A stretch of 56,005 nucleotides of DNA from Arcobacter sp. (GTDB lineage Bacteria > Campylobacterota > Campylobacteria > Campylobacterales > Arcobacteraceae), in NCBI GenBank assembly GCA_003252105.1, contig QKDL01000032.1:1-56005 (forward strand). The letters are read 5' to 3'. A program made the translations under genes and the position numbers. This document shows positions 8,646 to 16,319 of the stretch, one piece after another (position 1 is the first letter of the stretch; each line of letters starts with the position of its first letter). The notes under the pieces are model-generated. The model made no database searches. It worked only from the letters and a program-made list of their open reading frames with translations, and was not told the origin of the DNA.

Positions 8646-9709
8646 TAGTATTAGGAAGCACAGGCTCTATTGGGGTAAACACTCTAAATATAGCAAGAAA
8701 ATTTAATTTAAACGTAGAAGTTTTAGTTGCGGGAACAAATATAGCAGTTTTAAATGAACAAATAAAAGAGTTCAATCCCAAAAAAGTTGTTATTGCAAAT
8801 AAAGAGGATTTACATAAGGTAAATCATCATGATGTATCTTTTGGTGAAGATGAAATACTAAATGCAATAGAAAATTCTAATTCACAAACAGTAGTAAACT
8901 CTTTAGTTGGATTTTTAGGTTTAAAACCAACTTTAAAAGCTATAGAATGTGGGAAAAAAATAGCTCTAGCAAATAAAGAATCATTAGTAGTTGCAGGTAA
9001 ATTTATAGACCAGACAAAATTAAAACCAATAGATAGTGAACATTTTGGATTATGGTATTTATTACAAGATAAAAAAATAGATTCTATGTTAGTTACTGCC
9101 AGTGGGGGTTCATTTAGAGATTATGATATTCAAGAGCTAAAAAATGTATCAATAAAAGAAGCTTTAAATCATCCAAATTGGTCTATGGGAAATAAAATCA
9201 CTATAGATAGTGCAACAATGACAAACAAAATGTTTGAACTAGTTGAGGCTGCATGGCTTTTTGGTACAAAAAAACTTGATGCAATAATTGAAACAAAATC
9301 ATTGATTCATGCTTTGGTTAATTTTACTGATGGAAGTACTACTGCTCATATTGCAAATGCTTCTATGCAGTTGCCAATTGCTTATGCAATACTTGGACGT
9401 TGTGATGAAGAGATTTTAAAACCAGTAGATTTAATAGAGGTTGCAAATTTAGAGTTTAGAAAAATACAAAAAGATAGATATCCAATTTGGGAAGTAAAAG
9501 ATGAGATATTAAATAATCTTGATTTGGGAGTGGTTTTAAATGCTGCCAATGAGGTTGCAGTAGATAAATTCTTAAAATCACAAATTGGGTTCTTAGATAT
9601 TTCTAAAATAAGTTTAAAAGCACTAAATAAATTTAATAATGCAAAAGCAACAACAGTAGAAGATATTTTTGAGATTGATAAAGAAGTAAGGAAATTCTGT
9701 GAGTTTTGA
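8642..9709 (+). CDS. dxr: 1-deoxy-D-xylulose 5-phosphate reductoisomerase
   Basis: Second enzyme of the MEP isoprenoid pathway. It converts DXP to 2-C-methyl-D-erythritol 4-phosphate with NADPH. The 355-residue protein starts with the NADPH-binding GSTGSIGVNTL. It then has ANKESLVVAG, the metal-binding PIDSEHFGLW, SGGSFRDY, the active-site block HPNWSMGNKITIDSATM and the C-terminal LNAANEVAV. The start is GTG, overlapping the cdsA stop. It also overlaps the next small gene by 11 bases, forming a tight operon. Confidence 0.97.
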   Translation: MIVLGSTGSIGVNTLNIARKFNLNVEVLVAGTNIAVLNEQIKEFNPKKVVIANKEDLHKVNHHDVSFGEDEILNAIENSNSQTVVNSLVGFLGLKPTLKAIECGKKIALANKESLVVAGKFIDQTKLKPIDSEHFGLWYLLQDKKIDSMLVTASGGSFRDYDIQELKNVSIKEALNHPNWSMGNKITIDSATMTNKMFELVEAAWLFGTKKLDAIIETKSLIHALVNFTDGSTTAHIANASMQLPIAYAILGRCDEEILKPVDLIEVANLEFRKIQKDRYPIWEVKDEILNNLDLGVVLNAANEVAVDKFLKSQIGFLDISKISLKALNKFNNAKATTVEDIFEIDKEVRKFCEF

Positions 9710-9983
9710 TTTGCTTATCCCTTTTATAATTCTTTTGGTTTTAGTGATTTATCTAATATATACAAGAACAAAGTTTGAAAAAAATATTGTAGATTTATAT
9801 GAAAAAAAATTTGATGAGTGGAAAGAACACTCAACACATAATGAAAAAAATGATAAAAAATGTAAACAACTTGTAGGATTAGTTTTTAAAGAAGAGTATA
9901 ATATAACAATAGAGATGATTGAAGATAATGAAAGTGTAAAAAATAGTTTACAACAAGGAAAATATAAAATAAAGGATAAATGA
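9699..9983 (+). CDS. Small membrane-anchored hypothetical protein
   Basis: A 94-residue protein with one N-terminal membrane segment (about residues 4-21, LLIPFIILLVLVIYLIY) followed by a charged cytoplasmic or periplasmic helical part. No family was recognised. The start is GTG with AAGGA seven bases upstream. The gene begins inside the end of dxr and its stop overlaps the next start by four bases (ATGA). It is therefore part of the cdsA-dxr transcription unit, which supports it being real. Confidence 0.7.
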   Translation: MSFDLLIPFIILLVLVIYLIYTRTKFEKNIVDLYEKKFDEWKEHSTHNEKNDKKCKQLVGLVFKEEYNITIEMIEDNESVKNSLQQGKYKIKDK

Positions 9984-10414
9984 TGAGATATTTATTCCTA
10001 TGTTTAATGCTTTTTAATTTTCTATTTTCAGCAAATTTGAAAAGAGATTCAAATTTAAAGGTTGTAATAGATAACCAAAATAATCTAATGTGGGTTGATG
10101 ATGTTATGAATGTCAAACTTAGATTAAATCATGAAGAAGCTGAGGCTTATTGCAAAAATTTAAACCATGCAGGGTATTCAAATTGGAGATTACCTGATAT
10201 TGAAGAGTATGTTTTAATAGTAGATAAAAAAAATGAAAAAAACTATATAAATAGAGCATTTAGATTTAATTTACCTGATGGATATTGGGCCATAAAAGCT
10301 CACTGGCGAACATTTTGGTTTTATGCAGATTATATGTATTTTGTGAGTGGAACGCCGTATTATGACAGTAGACATAAAAAGAAACTATTTAGATGTGTAA
10401 GGAGTATGAAGTAG
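9980..10414 (+). CDS. Secreted DUF1566 (Lcl C-terminal)-type protein
   Basis: A 144-residue exported protein: a signal peptide of about 18 residues (MRYLFLCLMLFNFLFSA), then a domain with the DUF1566/Lcl_C pattern. Features are LMWVDD, AEAYCKNLNHAGYSNWRLPDIEEY, a late aromatic-rich stretch and the final FRCVRSMK. The function of this domain is not established. It is found in secreted or surface proteins and is distantly like C-type-lectin and sulfatase-modifying folds. The ATG at 9980 overlaps the previous stop; the adjacent ATG at 9983 is an alternative. The next gene begins directly after its stop. Confidence 0.75.
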   Translation: MMRYLFLCLMLFNFLFSANLKRDSNLKVVIDNQNNLMWVDDVMNVKLRLNHEEAEAYCKNLNHAGYSNWRLPDIEEYVLIVDKKNEKNYINRAFRFNLPDGYWAIKAHWRTFWFYADYMYFVSGTPYYDSRHKKKLFRCVRSMK

Positions 10415-10969
10415 ATGAAAAATAAAAGGGTTTTGGTTTTACATGGACTTGGTGGAAGTGATTATCCCCATTGGCAAGCACACTTAGCTATAGATTTAAT
10501 AAAACAAAATACACCAGTGTCTTTTCCTAGTTTACCTTCTAGAGATAATCCAGACTTAAATGAGTGGAAAGAGTTTGTAAAAAATGAGATAAAACAGTTT
10601 AAACCAACAGTAGTTGTATGCCACTCTTTGGCAAATCTATTATGGTTTCATTTGTGTGAAGAGCTTGATATAAAACTTGATAAACTTATGTTAGTTGCTC
10701 CTGTAAGAGATAAAGAACTTGATGCTGCAAAAACTTTTTTCCCATATCCAATTCCAAAAGATTTAAAAGCTGAGGAAATAATAATGGCAACGTCTACAAA
10801 TGACCCATATATAAACGTTGAAGAAGCTATAAGATTACAATCAAAACTAAATATTGGTATGAAAATTTTAGAAGATGCAGGGCATATAAATGCAGCTTCA
10901 GGATATGGAAAACTTGATTGTGCACTTGATTGGGTAAATAGAGAAGAAGAATGCGAGGAAAATAGGTAG
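10415..10969 (+). CDS. RBBP9/YdeN-family serine hydrolase
   Basis: A 184-residue cytoplasmic alpha/beta hydrolase of the RBBP9/YdeN family. Visible elements are the HGLGG oxyanion segment near residue 10, HWQAHL, the nucleophile Ser in CHSLANL (the family variant of GxSxG), a likely catalytic Asp in TSTNDPY, and the His in AGHINAASGYG. Substrates of the family are poorly known; small esters are likely. It abuts both neighbours with no gap, in the operon from cdsA to tsaD. Confidence 0.85.
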   Translation: MKNKRVLVLHGLGGSDYPHWQAHLAIDLIKQNTPVSFPSLPSRDNPDLNEWKEFVKNEIKQFKPTVVVCHSLANLLWFHLCEELDIKLDKLMLVAPVRDKELDAAKTFFPYPIPKDLKAEEIIMATSTNDPYINVEEAIRLQSKLNIGMKILEDAGHINAASGYGKLDCALDWVNREEECEENR

Positions 10970-11965
10970 ATGATACTTAGTATCGAGAGTTCGTGCGATG
11001 ATAGCTCAATAGCTATTACAGAGATTGAAACAAACAAATTAATCTATCATAAAAAAATATCTCAAGAATTACAACACTCTGTTTATGGTGGTGTTGTTCC
11101 AGAATTAGCTGCAAGGTTACATGTGGAAGCATTACCTAAAATTCTTGAAGAGTGCAAAGAGTATTTTCCAAAACTAAAAGCAATAGCTGTTACAAATGCT
11201 CCTGGTCTTTCTGTTACACTTATGGAGGGTGTTACTATGGCAAAAGCTTTAAGTATTAGTTTAAACCTTCCATTAATAGCTGTAAACCATCTAAAAGGTC
11301 ATATTTATTCACTTTTTATTGAAAAAGATGAGGTGTTTCCTATGACTATTTTACTTGTATCTGGTGGTCATACACAAATTATAGAAGCAAAATCTTTAAC
11401 AAATATGAATTTGATAGCTACAACTTTAGACGATAGTTTTGGAGAAAGTTTCGATAAGGTTGCAAAGATGATGAACCTTGGATATCCAGGTGGTCCAATT
11501 GTTCAAGAAAAAGGTTTAAAAGGGGATGAAGATAGGTTTGATTTCCCTGTTCCTCTAAGACAAAGTCCAAATATAGAGTTTAGTTATAGTGGACTAAAAA
11601 ATGCCGTTAGGTTAGAGGTTGAAAAGTTAGAAAAAGATGGTTTAAAAGAGGAATATATTTGTGATATTTGTGCAAGTTTTGAAAAAACAGCAGTAGCTCA
11701 TATTATGCAAAAGATAAAAAAACTTTTTAAAACAAAAATTCCTAAAAATTTAGCAATAGTTGGTGGTGCTAGTGCAAATATAAGATTAAGAACACAGTTA
11801 GAACAACTTTGCAAAAAAAGTAATACAAAACTATTTTTAAGTGAACTCAAATATTGTAGTGACAATGCAGCTATGATAGGTAGGGTAGCAGTAGAACAAT
11901 ACAAACAAAATGATTTTACAACAATTGAAGAGATAGATATTCAAACAAGAATAAAAGAGTTTTGA
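10970..11965 (+). CDS. tsaD: tRNA N6-threonylcarbamoyladenosine transferase TsaD
   Basis: Transfers the threonylcarbamoyl group from TC-AMP to A37 of ANN-decoding tRNAs, together with TsaB and TsaE (not in this window). The 331-residue ASKHA-fold protein shows the N-terminal phosphate-binding [14 protein letters not shown], the iron/zinc site histidines in NHLKGH, the [10 protein letters not shown] nucleotide loop, the [11 protein letters not shown] and GYPGGP segments, and a late SDNAAMIG. The ATG follows directly on the preceding TAG. A weak hairpin at 11971-11984 may end the operon. Confidence 0.97.
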   Translation: MILSIESSCDDSSIAITEIETNKLIYHKKISQELQHSVYGGVVPELAARLHVEALPKILEECKEYFPKLKAIAVTNAPGLSVTLMEGVTMAKALSISLNLPLIAVNHLKGHIYSLFIEKDEVFPMTILLVSGGHTQIIEAKSLTNMNLIATTLDDSFGESFDKVAKMMNLGYPGGPIVQEKGLKGDEDRFDFPVPLRQSPNIEFSYSGLKNAVRLEVEKLEKDGLKEEYICDICASFEKTAVAHIMQKIKKLFKTKIPKNLAIVGGASANIRLRTQLEQLCKKSNTKLFLSELKYCSDNAAMIGRVAVEQYKQNDFTTIEEIDIQTRIKEF

Positions 11966-11970
11966 GTAAA

Positions 11971-11984
11971 GGTATTTCAATACC
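11971..11984 (+). terminator. Weak hairpin after tsaD
   Basis: GGTAT (11971-11975) pairs with ATACC (11980-11984) around a four-base loop, followed by TCTTT. This is a short stem and a weak T-run. It is a candidate terminator only. Confidence 0.3.
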
Positions 11985-12048
11985 TCTTTAGGGTTTACCA
12001 CTTTAGTTATAGCTTTGCTATGACGGTAAAAGTAGTGAAATAAGATAG

Positions 12049-12080
12049 GTCCCTTTTAAAATGGGACATTTTAAAAGGAG
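12049..12080 (+). promoter_or_regulatory. Mutually exclusive hairpins over the SUI1-gene ribosome-binding site
   Basis: An 11-bp perfect stem pairs 12052-12062 with 12068-12078. Its right arm contains most of the AAAAGGAG Shine-Dalgarno at 12073-12080. The alternative stem GTCCC (12049-12053) with GGGAC (12063-12067) uses the loop of the first and would free the ribosome-binding site. The arrangement fits translational control. Confidence 0.5.
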
Positions 12081-12087
12081 TTTTAAA

Positions 12088-12414
12088 ATGATATTTGAGA
12101 TGGGTGCAAAACTCGATGGAGATGTGTATGACACATTAAAAGAGGATAAAAAGAAAAAAAACACTACCAACGAAATAAAACCAAAAGAGCAACATCAATT
12201 AGTCTTTACATATGAAAAAAGAAAAGGTAAACCAGTAACTTTAGTTGGAAGATTTTATATAAATGAAAATGAAAAAAAAGATATACTTAAACTACTAAAG
12301 AAAAAGCTTGCTTGTGGTGGTGCTATAAAAGAGGAATGGATTGAACTTCAAGGTGATATAAAAGAGAAGATAAAAGATGTTTTACAAAAAGAGGGTTGGA
12401 AGTTTAAGAAATAA
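12088..12414 (+). CDS. yciH: SUI1/YciH-family (eIF1-like) protein
   Basis: A 108-residue protein with a C-terminal SUI1 domain: TYEKRKGKPVTLVGRF, LKKKLACGGAIKEEWIELQG and the end KIKDVLQKEGWKFKK. Eukaryotic and archaeal relatives (eIF1/aIF1) act in start-site selection. Bacterial YciH can influence initiation fidelity, but its physiological role is unclear. I choose the ATG at 12088 because AAAAGGAG lies seven bases upstream; an upstream in-frame ATG at 12061 lies inside the regulatory hairpin and has no such site. The leader can fold so as to hide the ribosome-binding site. It precedes nnr by 11 bases. Confidence 0.88.
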   Translation: MIFEMGAKLDGDVYDTLKEDKKKKNTTNEIKPKEQHQLVFTYEKRKGKPVTLVGRFYINENEKKDILKLLKKKLACGGAIKEEWIELQGDIKEKIKDVLQKEGWKFKK

Positions 12415-12425
12415 AAGGGGAGATT

Positions 12426-13826
12426 ATGCAAAAAGTTTTTTATGAAGTTAACTCTTTAGATAAAAGGTGTTATGAGAAGTTTGAATTAACAGAAGATTTG
12501 TTAATGGAACATGCAAGTAATGCTATGGCAAATTTTATTGAAGAAAAATTTGAGCAAAATAGTTCTATATTAATTGCTTGTGGTGTAGGAAATAATGGAG
12601 CAGATGGAATAACCCTTGCCAGACTTTTATATCCAAAATATGAAGTTAAACTTTTTATACCCAATGAAGTAAAATCTTACATGGCACAACTTCAATTAAA
12701 AAGAGCAAGATTGATTGGGCTTGAGGAATATACCTTTTATGAAAAAGATGAGTTTGATAGTTGTGATTTAGTTGTAGATGCACTTTTTGGAAGTGGATTA
12801 AATAAAGATTTAGATGAAGAAACTCAATATTTAATTAATAGACTAAATGATATCAAAGCATATAAACTTTCATGTGATATTCCAAGTGGTATAAATAATC
12901 TTGGACAAATAACTTCAACTGCTTTTATTGCAGATACTACTATAACTATGGGAGCACTTAAAACTTCCCTTTATACTGATATTGTAAAAGATTATGTGGG
13001 AGAGATAATTGTAGCTAATCTTGGAGTACAAAGAGAGGTTTATGAAACCTCTTCAGATATATATTTACTTGATAAAGAGGATTTAAAACTTCCTTTAAGA
13101 GATAAAAAGAATTCTCATAAAGGAAGTTTTGGACACCTAAATGTAGTAATAGGTTGTAAAAAAGGTGCAGGTGTTATTGCTGCAAAAGCAGCTTTTGGAT
13201 TTGGTGCAGGACTTGTAAGTGCCATATGTCATGAGTGTGTGGATTTACCATATCATATTATGCAAACACATAAAATAACAGATAATTGTACTGCAATAGC
13301 TATTGGTATGGGACTAGGAAATTATGAAACACATGAGATAGAAGAGATTTTATCAAATGATATTCCTAAAATAATAGATGCTGATTTGTTTCATGAAGAG
13401 GTGATATTAAAAGCACTTGATAAAAGTGTTGTTTTAACACCACATCCAAAAGAGTTTTGTTCTTTACTAAAGATTTCACAAGTTGCCAACATAGATGTTT
13501 ATGAACTACAAAACAATAGATTTGAATATGTAAAACAATTTTGCCAAAGATATCCAAATGTGGTATTGCTTTTAAAAGGTGCAAATGTTTTAATAGGTAA
13601 AAATAAACATATATATATAAATAGTTTTGGTACAGCTGTATTAAGCAAAGGTGGAAGTGGAGATGTTTTAAGTGGTTTGGTGGCATCTTTATTAGCTCAA
13701 GGTTATGATCCCCTTGATGCAGCAATAAGTGCAAGTTTAGCCCATACCCTTGCTGCAAATAACTACAAAAAGAATAATTATTCGCTAATACCTTCTGATT
13801 TAGTAGAAGAGGTTAAGAAGTTATGA
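12426..13826 (+). CDS. nnr: Bifunctional NAD(P)HX epimerase/dehydratase
   Basis: Repairs hydrated NADH and NADPH. The N-terminal YjeF_N domain epimerises R- and S-NAD(P)HX and the C-terminal ribokinase-like domain dehydrates S-NAD(P)HX with ADP. The 466-residue protein has the epimerase motifs MEHASNAMA, CGVGNNGADGITLARLL and CDIPSGIN in about residues 1-210. The dehydratase part has KGSFGHLNVVIG, LTPHPKEF and the nucleotide-binding GGSGDVLSG with its catalytic Asp. It overlaps cutA by four bases. Confidence 0.95.
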   Translation: MQKVFYEVNSLDKRCYEKFELTEDLLMEHASNAMANFIEEKFEQNSSILIACGVGNNGADGITLARLLYPKYEVKLFIPNEVKSYMAQLQLKRARLIGLEEYTFYEKDEFDSCDLVVDALFGSGLNKDLDEETQYLINRLNDIKAYKLSCDIPSGINNLGQITSTAFIADTTITMGALKTSLYTDIVKDYVGEIIVANLGVQREVYETSSDIYLLDKEDLKLPLRDKKNSHKGSFGHLNVVIGCKKGAGVIAAKAAFGFGAGLVSAICHECVDLPYHIMQTHKITDNCTAIAIGMGLGNYETHEIEEILSNDIPKIIDADLFHEEVILKALDKSVVLTPHPKEFCSLLKISQVANIDVYELQNNRFEYVKQFCQRYPNVVLLLKGANVLIGKNKHIYINSFGTAVLSKGGSGDVLSGLVASLLAQGYDPLDAAISASLAHTLAANNYKKNNYSLIPSDLVEEVKKL

Positions 13827-14134
13827 AATTGATAATTATACAGACCACTTGTCCCAATAAAGATGAAGCTAAAAATATAGCAAAAATATTGATTGAAAAA
13901 AAACTTGCAGCATGTATTCAGATGAGTGAAATTGAATCTTTTTATAAATGGGAAGGTGAGTTCTGCGAAGATAATGAGGTGTTACTTAGCATAAAAACGA
14001 AAAAAGATAATTTCAAAAAAATCAAAAGCAAAATTAAAGAATTACATAGCTATGATGTACCGGAAATTATATCTTGTGATATTAAAAATGTAAGTAATGA
14101 TTATAAAAAATTTATTGGGGATAGCTGTAGATAA
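13823..14134 (+). CDS. cutA: CutA-family protein
   Basis: A 103-residue trimeric ferredoxin-like protein of the CutA1 family, linked by name to divalent-cation tolerance but of uncertain biochemical role. The family pattern is plain: LIIIQTTCPNKDEAKNIAK, LIEKKLAACIQ, SFYKWEGEFCEDNEVLLSIKT and the conserved HSYDVPEIIS. The ATG overlaps the nnr stop by four bases. A strong terminator begins inside its stop codon region. Confidence 0.95.
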   Translation: MKLIIIQTTCPNKDEAKNIAKILIEKKLAACIQMSEIESFYKWEGEFCEDNEVLLSIKTKKDNFKKIKSKIKELHSYDVPEIISCDIKNVSNDYKKFIGDSCR

Positions 14135-14157
14135 AAAGTGAACTATTTCACTTTTTT
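14133..14157 (+). terminator. Intrinsic terminator after nnr-cutA
   Basis: A perfect 10-bp stem (14133-14142 with 14147-14156) with a four-base loop ends in six T residues. Confidence 0.85.
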
Positions 14158-14203
14158 AAGCTAAAAACAACAAATTATATTTGAAAGAAATTGGAGGAAA
14201 AAG

Positions 14204-14983
14204 ATGAGTGATACTCTAAAGATTGGTAAATATGAGTTTAATAGTAGACTAATAGTTGGTTCTGGAAAATATAAAGATTTTCAAACAACAAGAGAAGCTA
14301 CACTAGCAAGTGGTAGTGAGCTTATTACAGTAGCTATTAGAAGAGTAAATATTACGAATCCTAATGAAGAGAATCTATTAGATTATTTTAAAGATACAAA
14401 TGTAAAGTTATTACCAAATAGTGCAGGGTGTTTTACTGCTGAAGAAGCTATTACAACTTTTAGACTTATGAGAGAAGCAACAGGAATTGATATTATTAAA
14501 CTAGAAGTTATTGGTGATGCTCAAAAAACTTTATATCCTGATGTAATTGAGACTATAAAAGCTTGTGATATTCTAAAAAAAGATGGGTTTACAATAATGG
14601 CTTATACTAATGATGATCCAATTATTGCTAAAAGATTAGAAGATGCAGGTGCTGATGCTATTATGCCTTTAGCTGCTCCTATTGGTTCAGGACTTGGTAT
14701 TCAAAATAGATATAATGTAGCTTTTATAAAAGATGCAGTATCTGTTCCTGTTATTGTTGATGCTGGTGTTGGATGTGCTAGTGATGCTGCAATTGCTATG
14801 GAACTTGGAGCAGAAGCTGTTTTAACAAACACTGCAATAGCACAGGCTCAAAATCCAATACAAATGGCAGAAGCGATGAAACATGCCGTTATAGCTGGAC
14901 GAATGGGATACAAAGCAGGAAGAATTCCAAAAAAACCATATGCAACTGCAAGTTCGCCAGTTGACGGGCTTATTCAGTTTTAA
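14204..14983 (+). CDS. thiG: Thiazole synthase ThiG
   Basis: Forms the thiazole phosphate moiety of thiamine from DXP, dehydroglycine and ThiS thiocarboxylate. The 259-residue TIM-barrel protein shows [13 protein letters not shown], the catalytic lysine region [44 protein letters not shown] and [10 protein letters not shown]. It stands alone: thiS, thiF and thiH are not next to it. It has its own GGAGGAAA ribosome-binding site and a following terminator. It uses the same DXP substrate as the nearby dxr product. Confidence 0.97.
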   Translation: MSDTLKIGKYEFNSRLIVGSGKYKDFQTTREATLASGSELITVAIRRVNITNPNEENLLDYFKDTNVKLLPNSAGCFTAEEAITTFRLMREATGIDIIKLEVIGDAQKTLYPDVIETIKACDILKKDGFTIMAYTNDDPIIAKRLEDAGADAIMPLAAPIGSGLGIQNRYNVAFIKDAVSVPVIVDAGVGCASDAAIAMELGAEAVLTNTAIAQAQNPIQMAEAMKHAVIAGRMGYKAGRIPKKPYATASSPVDGLIQF

Positions 14984-15014
14984 AAATAGAAATTTTATAA
15001 AAATTTCTATTTTT
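14982..15014 (+). terminator. Intrinsic terminator after thiG
   Basis: A perfect 14-bp stem (14982-14995 with 15001-15014) with a five-base loop starts at the thiG stop and ends in TTTTT within the right arm. Confidence 0.8.
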
Positions 15015-15026
15015 AAAGAAAAGCCC

Positions 15027-15055
15027 TTGACATATTGTAAAAAACATAGTATAAT
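15027..15055 (+). promoter_or_regulatory. Consensus sigma-70 promoter of the tRNA cluster
   Basis: TTGACA (15027-15032), a 17-base spacer and TATAAT (15050-15055) match the sigma-70 consensus exactly. The predicted start near 15062 lies about 27 bases before tRNA-Pro. It is the only perfect promoter noticed in the window and fits strong stable-RNA transcription. Confidence 0.9.
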
Positions 15056-15088
15056 TCCGTCCACTTTTTGAAAATAAAGTGATTGTTT

Positions 15089-15166
15089 CGGGGCGTAGCG
15101 CAGTCTGGTTAGCGCACCTGGTTTGGGACCAGGGGGCCGGAGGTTCGAATCCTCTCGCCCCGACCA
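15089..15166 (+). tRNA. tRNA-Pro (anticodon TGG)
   Basis: The acceptor arms CGGGGCG (15089-15095) and CGCCCCG (15156-15162) pair perfectly. The anticodon loop TTTGGGA between CCTGG and CCAGG gives TGG. The T arm reads GAGGTTCGAATCCTC and CCA is encoded. It is the first tRNA behind the consensus promoter. Confidence 0.97.
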
Positions 15167-15176
15167 TTTTACAATT

Positions 15177-15254
15177 GGTGGATATAGCTCAGTTGGTTAG
15201 AGCATCGGGTTGTGGTTCCGAGGGTCGTGGGTTCGAGCCCCATTATCCACCCCA
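15177..15254 (+). tRNA. tRNA-His (anticodon GTG)
   Basis: The acceptor stem includes the extra G(-1), opposite C73, that is diagnostic for tRNA-His (GGTGGATA with TATCCACC). The anticodon loop TTGTGGT gives GTG and CCA is encoded. It lies 10 bases after tRNA-Pro, in the same transcript. Confidence 0.97.
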
Positions 15255-15272
15255 TTTTTTTTATATATACAT

Positions 15273-15349
15273 GCGTCTGTAGCTCAGCTGGATAGAGCAC
15301 ACGCCTTCTAAGCGTGCGGTCAAAGGTTCGAATCCTTTCAGGCGTGCCA
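15273..15349 (+). tRNA. tRNA-Arg (anticodon TCT)
   Basis: GCGTCTG pairs with CAGGCGT with wobble pairs. The anticodon stem is CACGC/GCGTG and its loop CTTCTAA gives TCT, reading AGA/AGG. CCA is encoded. It is followed by a terminator. Confidence 0.97.
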
Positions 15350-15360
15350 CTTTTTAAGAT

Positions 15361-15391
15361 TTAAGTTGTATTCAACTTAATCTTTTTTTTT
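15361..15391 (+). terminator. Terminator after the Pro-His-Arg tRNA transcript
   Basis: An 8-bp perfect stem TTAAGTTG/CAACTTAA (15361-15368 with 15373-15380), extendable with one mismatch, is followed by TC and nine T residues. Confidence 0.85.
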
Positions 15392-15402
15392 GACTTTTTT
15401 GT

Positions 15403-15487
15403 GCGGATGTGGTGAAATTGGTAGACACGCCAGACTTAGGATCTGGTGCCTCACGGTGTGGAGGTTCGAGTCCTCTCATCCGCACCA
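15403..15487 (+). tRNA. tRNA-Leu (anticodon TAG)
   Basis: A class II tRNA with a long variable arm. The acceptor is GCGGATG/CATCCGC. The anticodon stem is CCAGA/TCTGG with loop CTTAGGA, giving TAG. CCA is encoded. It lies beyond the preceding terminator, so it may have its own promoter in the T-rich gap or depend on readthrough. Confidence 0.97.
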
Positions 15488-15563
15488 CTTATAAAAGCTG
15501 TTTTTTTACTTATTAGAAATTCTTCAAAAAAACTCACTGTTTAGGCAGTATAAAATTACAAAT

Positions 15564-15640
<77 letters not shown>

Positions 15641-15715
15641 ATTAATATATAGCTAGTTTAATATCTCTCACCCCTTTTAAATTGCAATTATTAAATAAAA
15701 TATGAAAGGATGAAA

Positions 15716-15871
15716 ATGTCTATAAATGATATAAAAATGACAGACAAAGAAAAAGTTTTTATAAGATTAATTGAAAATAATGAAAATATTTTTGATGCAT
15801 GTAGCAAAGCAGGTATATCTATCTCAACAAAAGTAATAAATGTTATAAAAAAACAAATAAATTCTAAATAA
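15716..15871 (+). CDS. Small 51-residue protein, possible helix-turn-helix
   Basis: An ATG at 15716 preceded by AAAGGA opens a 51-codon frame ending in TAA, followed at once by a 12-bp terminator-like hairpin. The product is charged and helical. Its segment NIFDACSKAGISISTKVINV has the spacing of a helix-turn-helix, but no family was recognised. It lies between tRNA-fMet and tRNA-Gly, where protein genes are uncommon. The good ribosome-binding site and matched hairpin support translation. It may be a small regulator or a remnant of an element inserted among the tRNAs. Confidence 0.55.
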   Translation: MSINDIKMTDKEKVFIRLIENNENIFDACSKAGISISTKVINVIKKQINSK

Positions 15872-15893
15872 AAGTTATTTTACTTTTATTTAG
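15864..15893 (+). terminator. Hairpin at the end of the 51-codon gene
   Basis: A perfect 12-bp stem (15864-15875 with 15882-15893) with a six-base loop overlaps the stop codon. It is AT-rich with a modest T-run in the right arm. A second perfect hairpin (15941-15949 with 15955-15963) lies before tRNA-Gly. Confidence 0.6.
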
Positions 15894-15994
15894 AAAATAT
15901 AGACTTGAATTTAAGCTTTTTTTATGGAATGATTTTATAAAATTCTCTTCTCAAAAGAGAATTACTCTTTTAAATGTATTTTATACATTCTATT

Positions 15995-16071
<77 letters not shown>

Positions 16072-16099
16072 CTTTTTTTACAAAAATTTCATATATTGT

Positions 16100-16174
16100 T
16101 GGGGTATCGCCAAGTGGTAAGGCAACGGTTTTTGGTACCGTCATTCGCAGGTTCGAATCCTGCTACCCCATCCA
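16100..16174 (+). tRNA. tRNA-Gln (anticodon TTG)
   Basis: The acceptor TGGGGTA/TACCCCA begins with T, as is usual for tRNA-Gln. The anticodon stem is ACGGT/ACCGT with loop TTTTGGT, giving TTG. CCA is encoded. It is the last tRNA of the cluster. The 145 bases that follow show nothing recognisable. Confidence 0.97.
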
Positions 16175-16319
16175 CCTATAAATTTTTTAGTATAAAGTAT
16201 CCCCATTGTGTGTAATCTTGTGGAATTCTAAGTTTTGAAGTGTAAGATTGATTCTATTGCATTATTAACTAAATCATCAACAAATCTGTAGAAATATGTA
16301 TATATTAATCAGATTACAA

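Noticed and set aside
10648..11037. 129-residue open frame on the minus strand across tsaD
   Set aside because: Ser/Ile-rich shadow of two clear plus-strand genes.
12061..12087. Start of the SUI1 gene at ATG 12061
   Set aside because: No ribosome-binding site precedes it, while AAAAGGAG is ideally placed for ATG 12088.
13366..13758. 130-residue open frame on the minus strand inside nnr
   Set aside because: The His/Leu-rich product is a shadow of the AT-rich nnr coding sequence, which has strong family motifs on the plus strand.
14970..15282. Open frames across the tRNA-Pro and tRNA-His genes
   Set aside because: They are translations of tRNA sequence; the tRNA structures are unambiguous.
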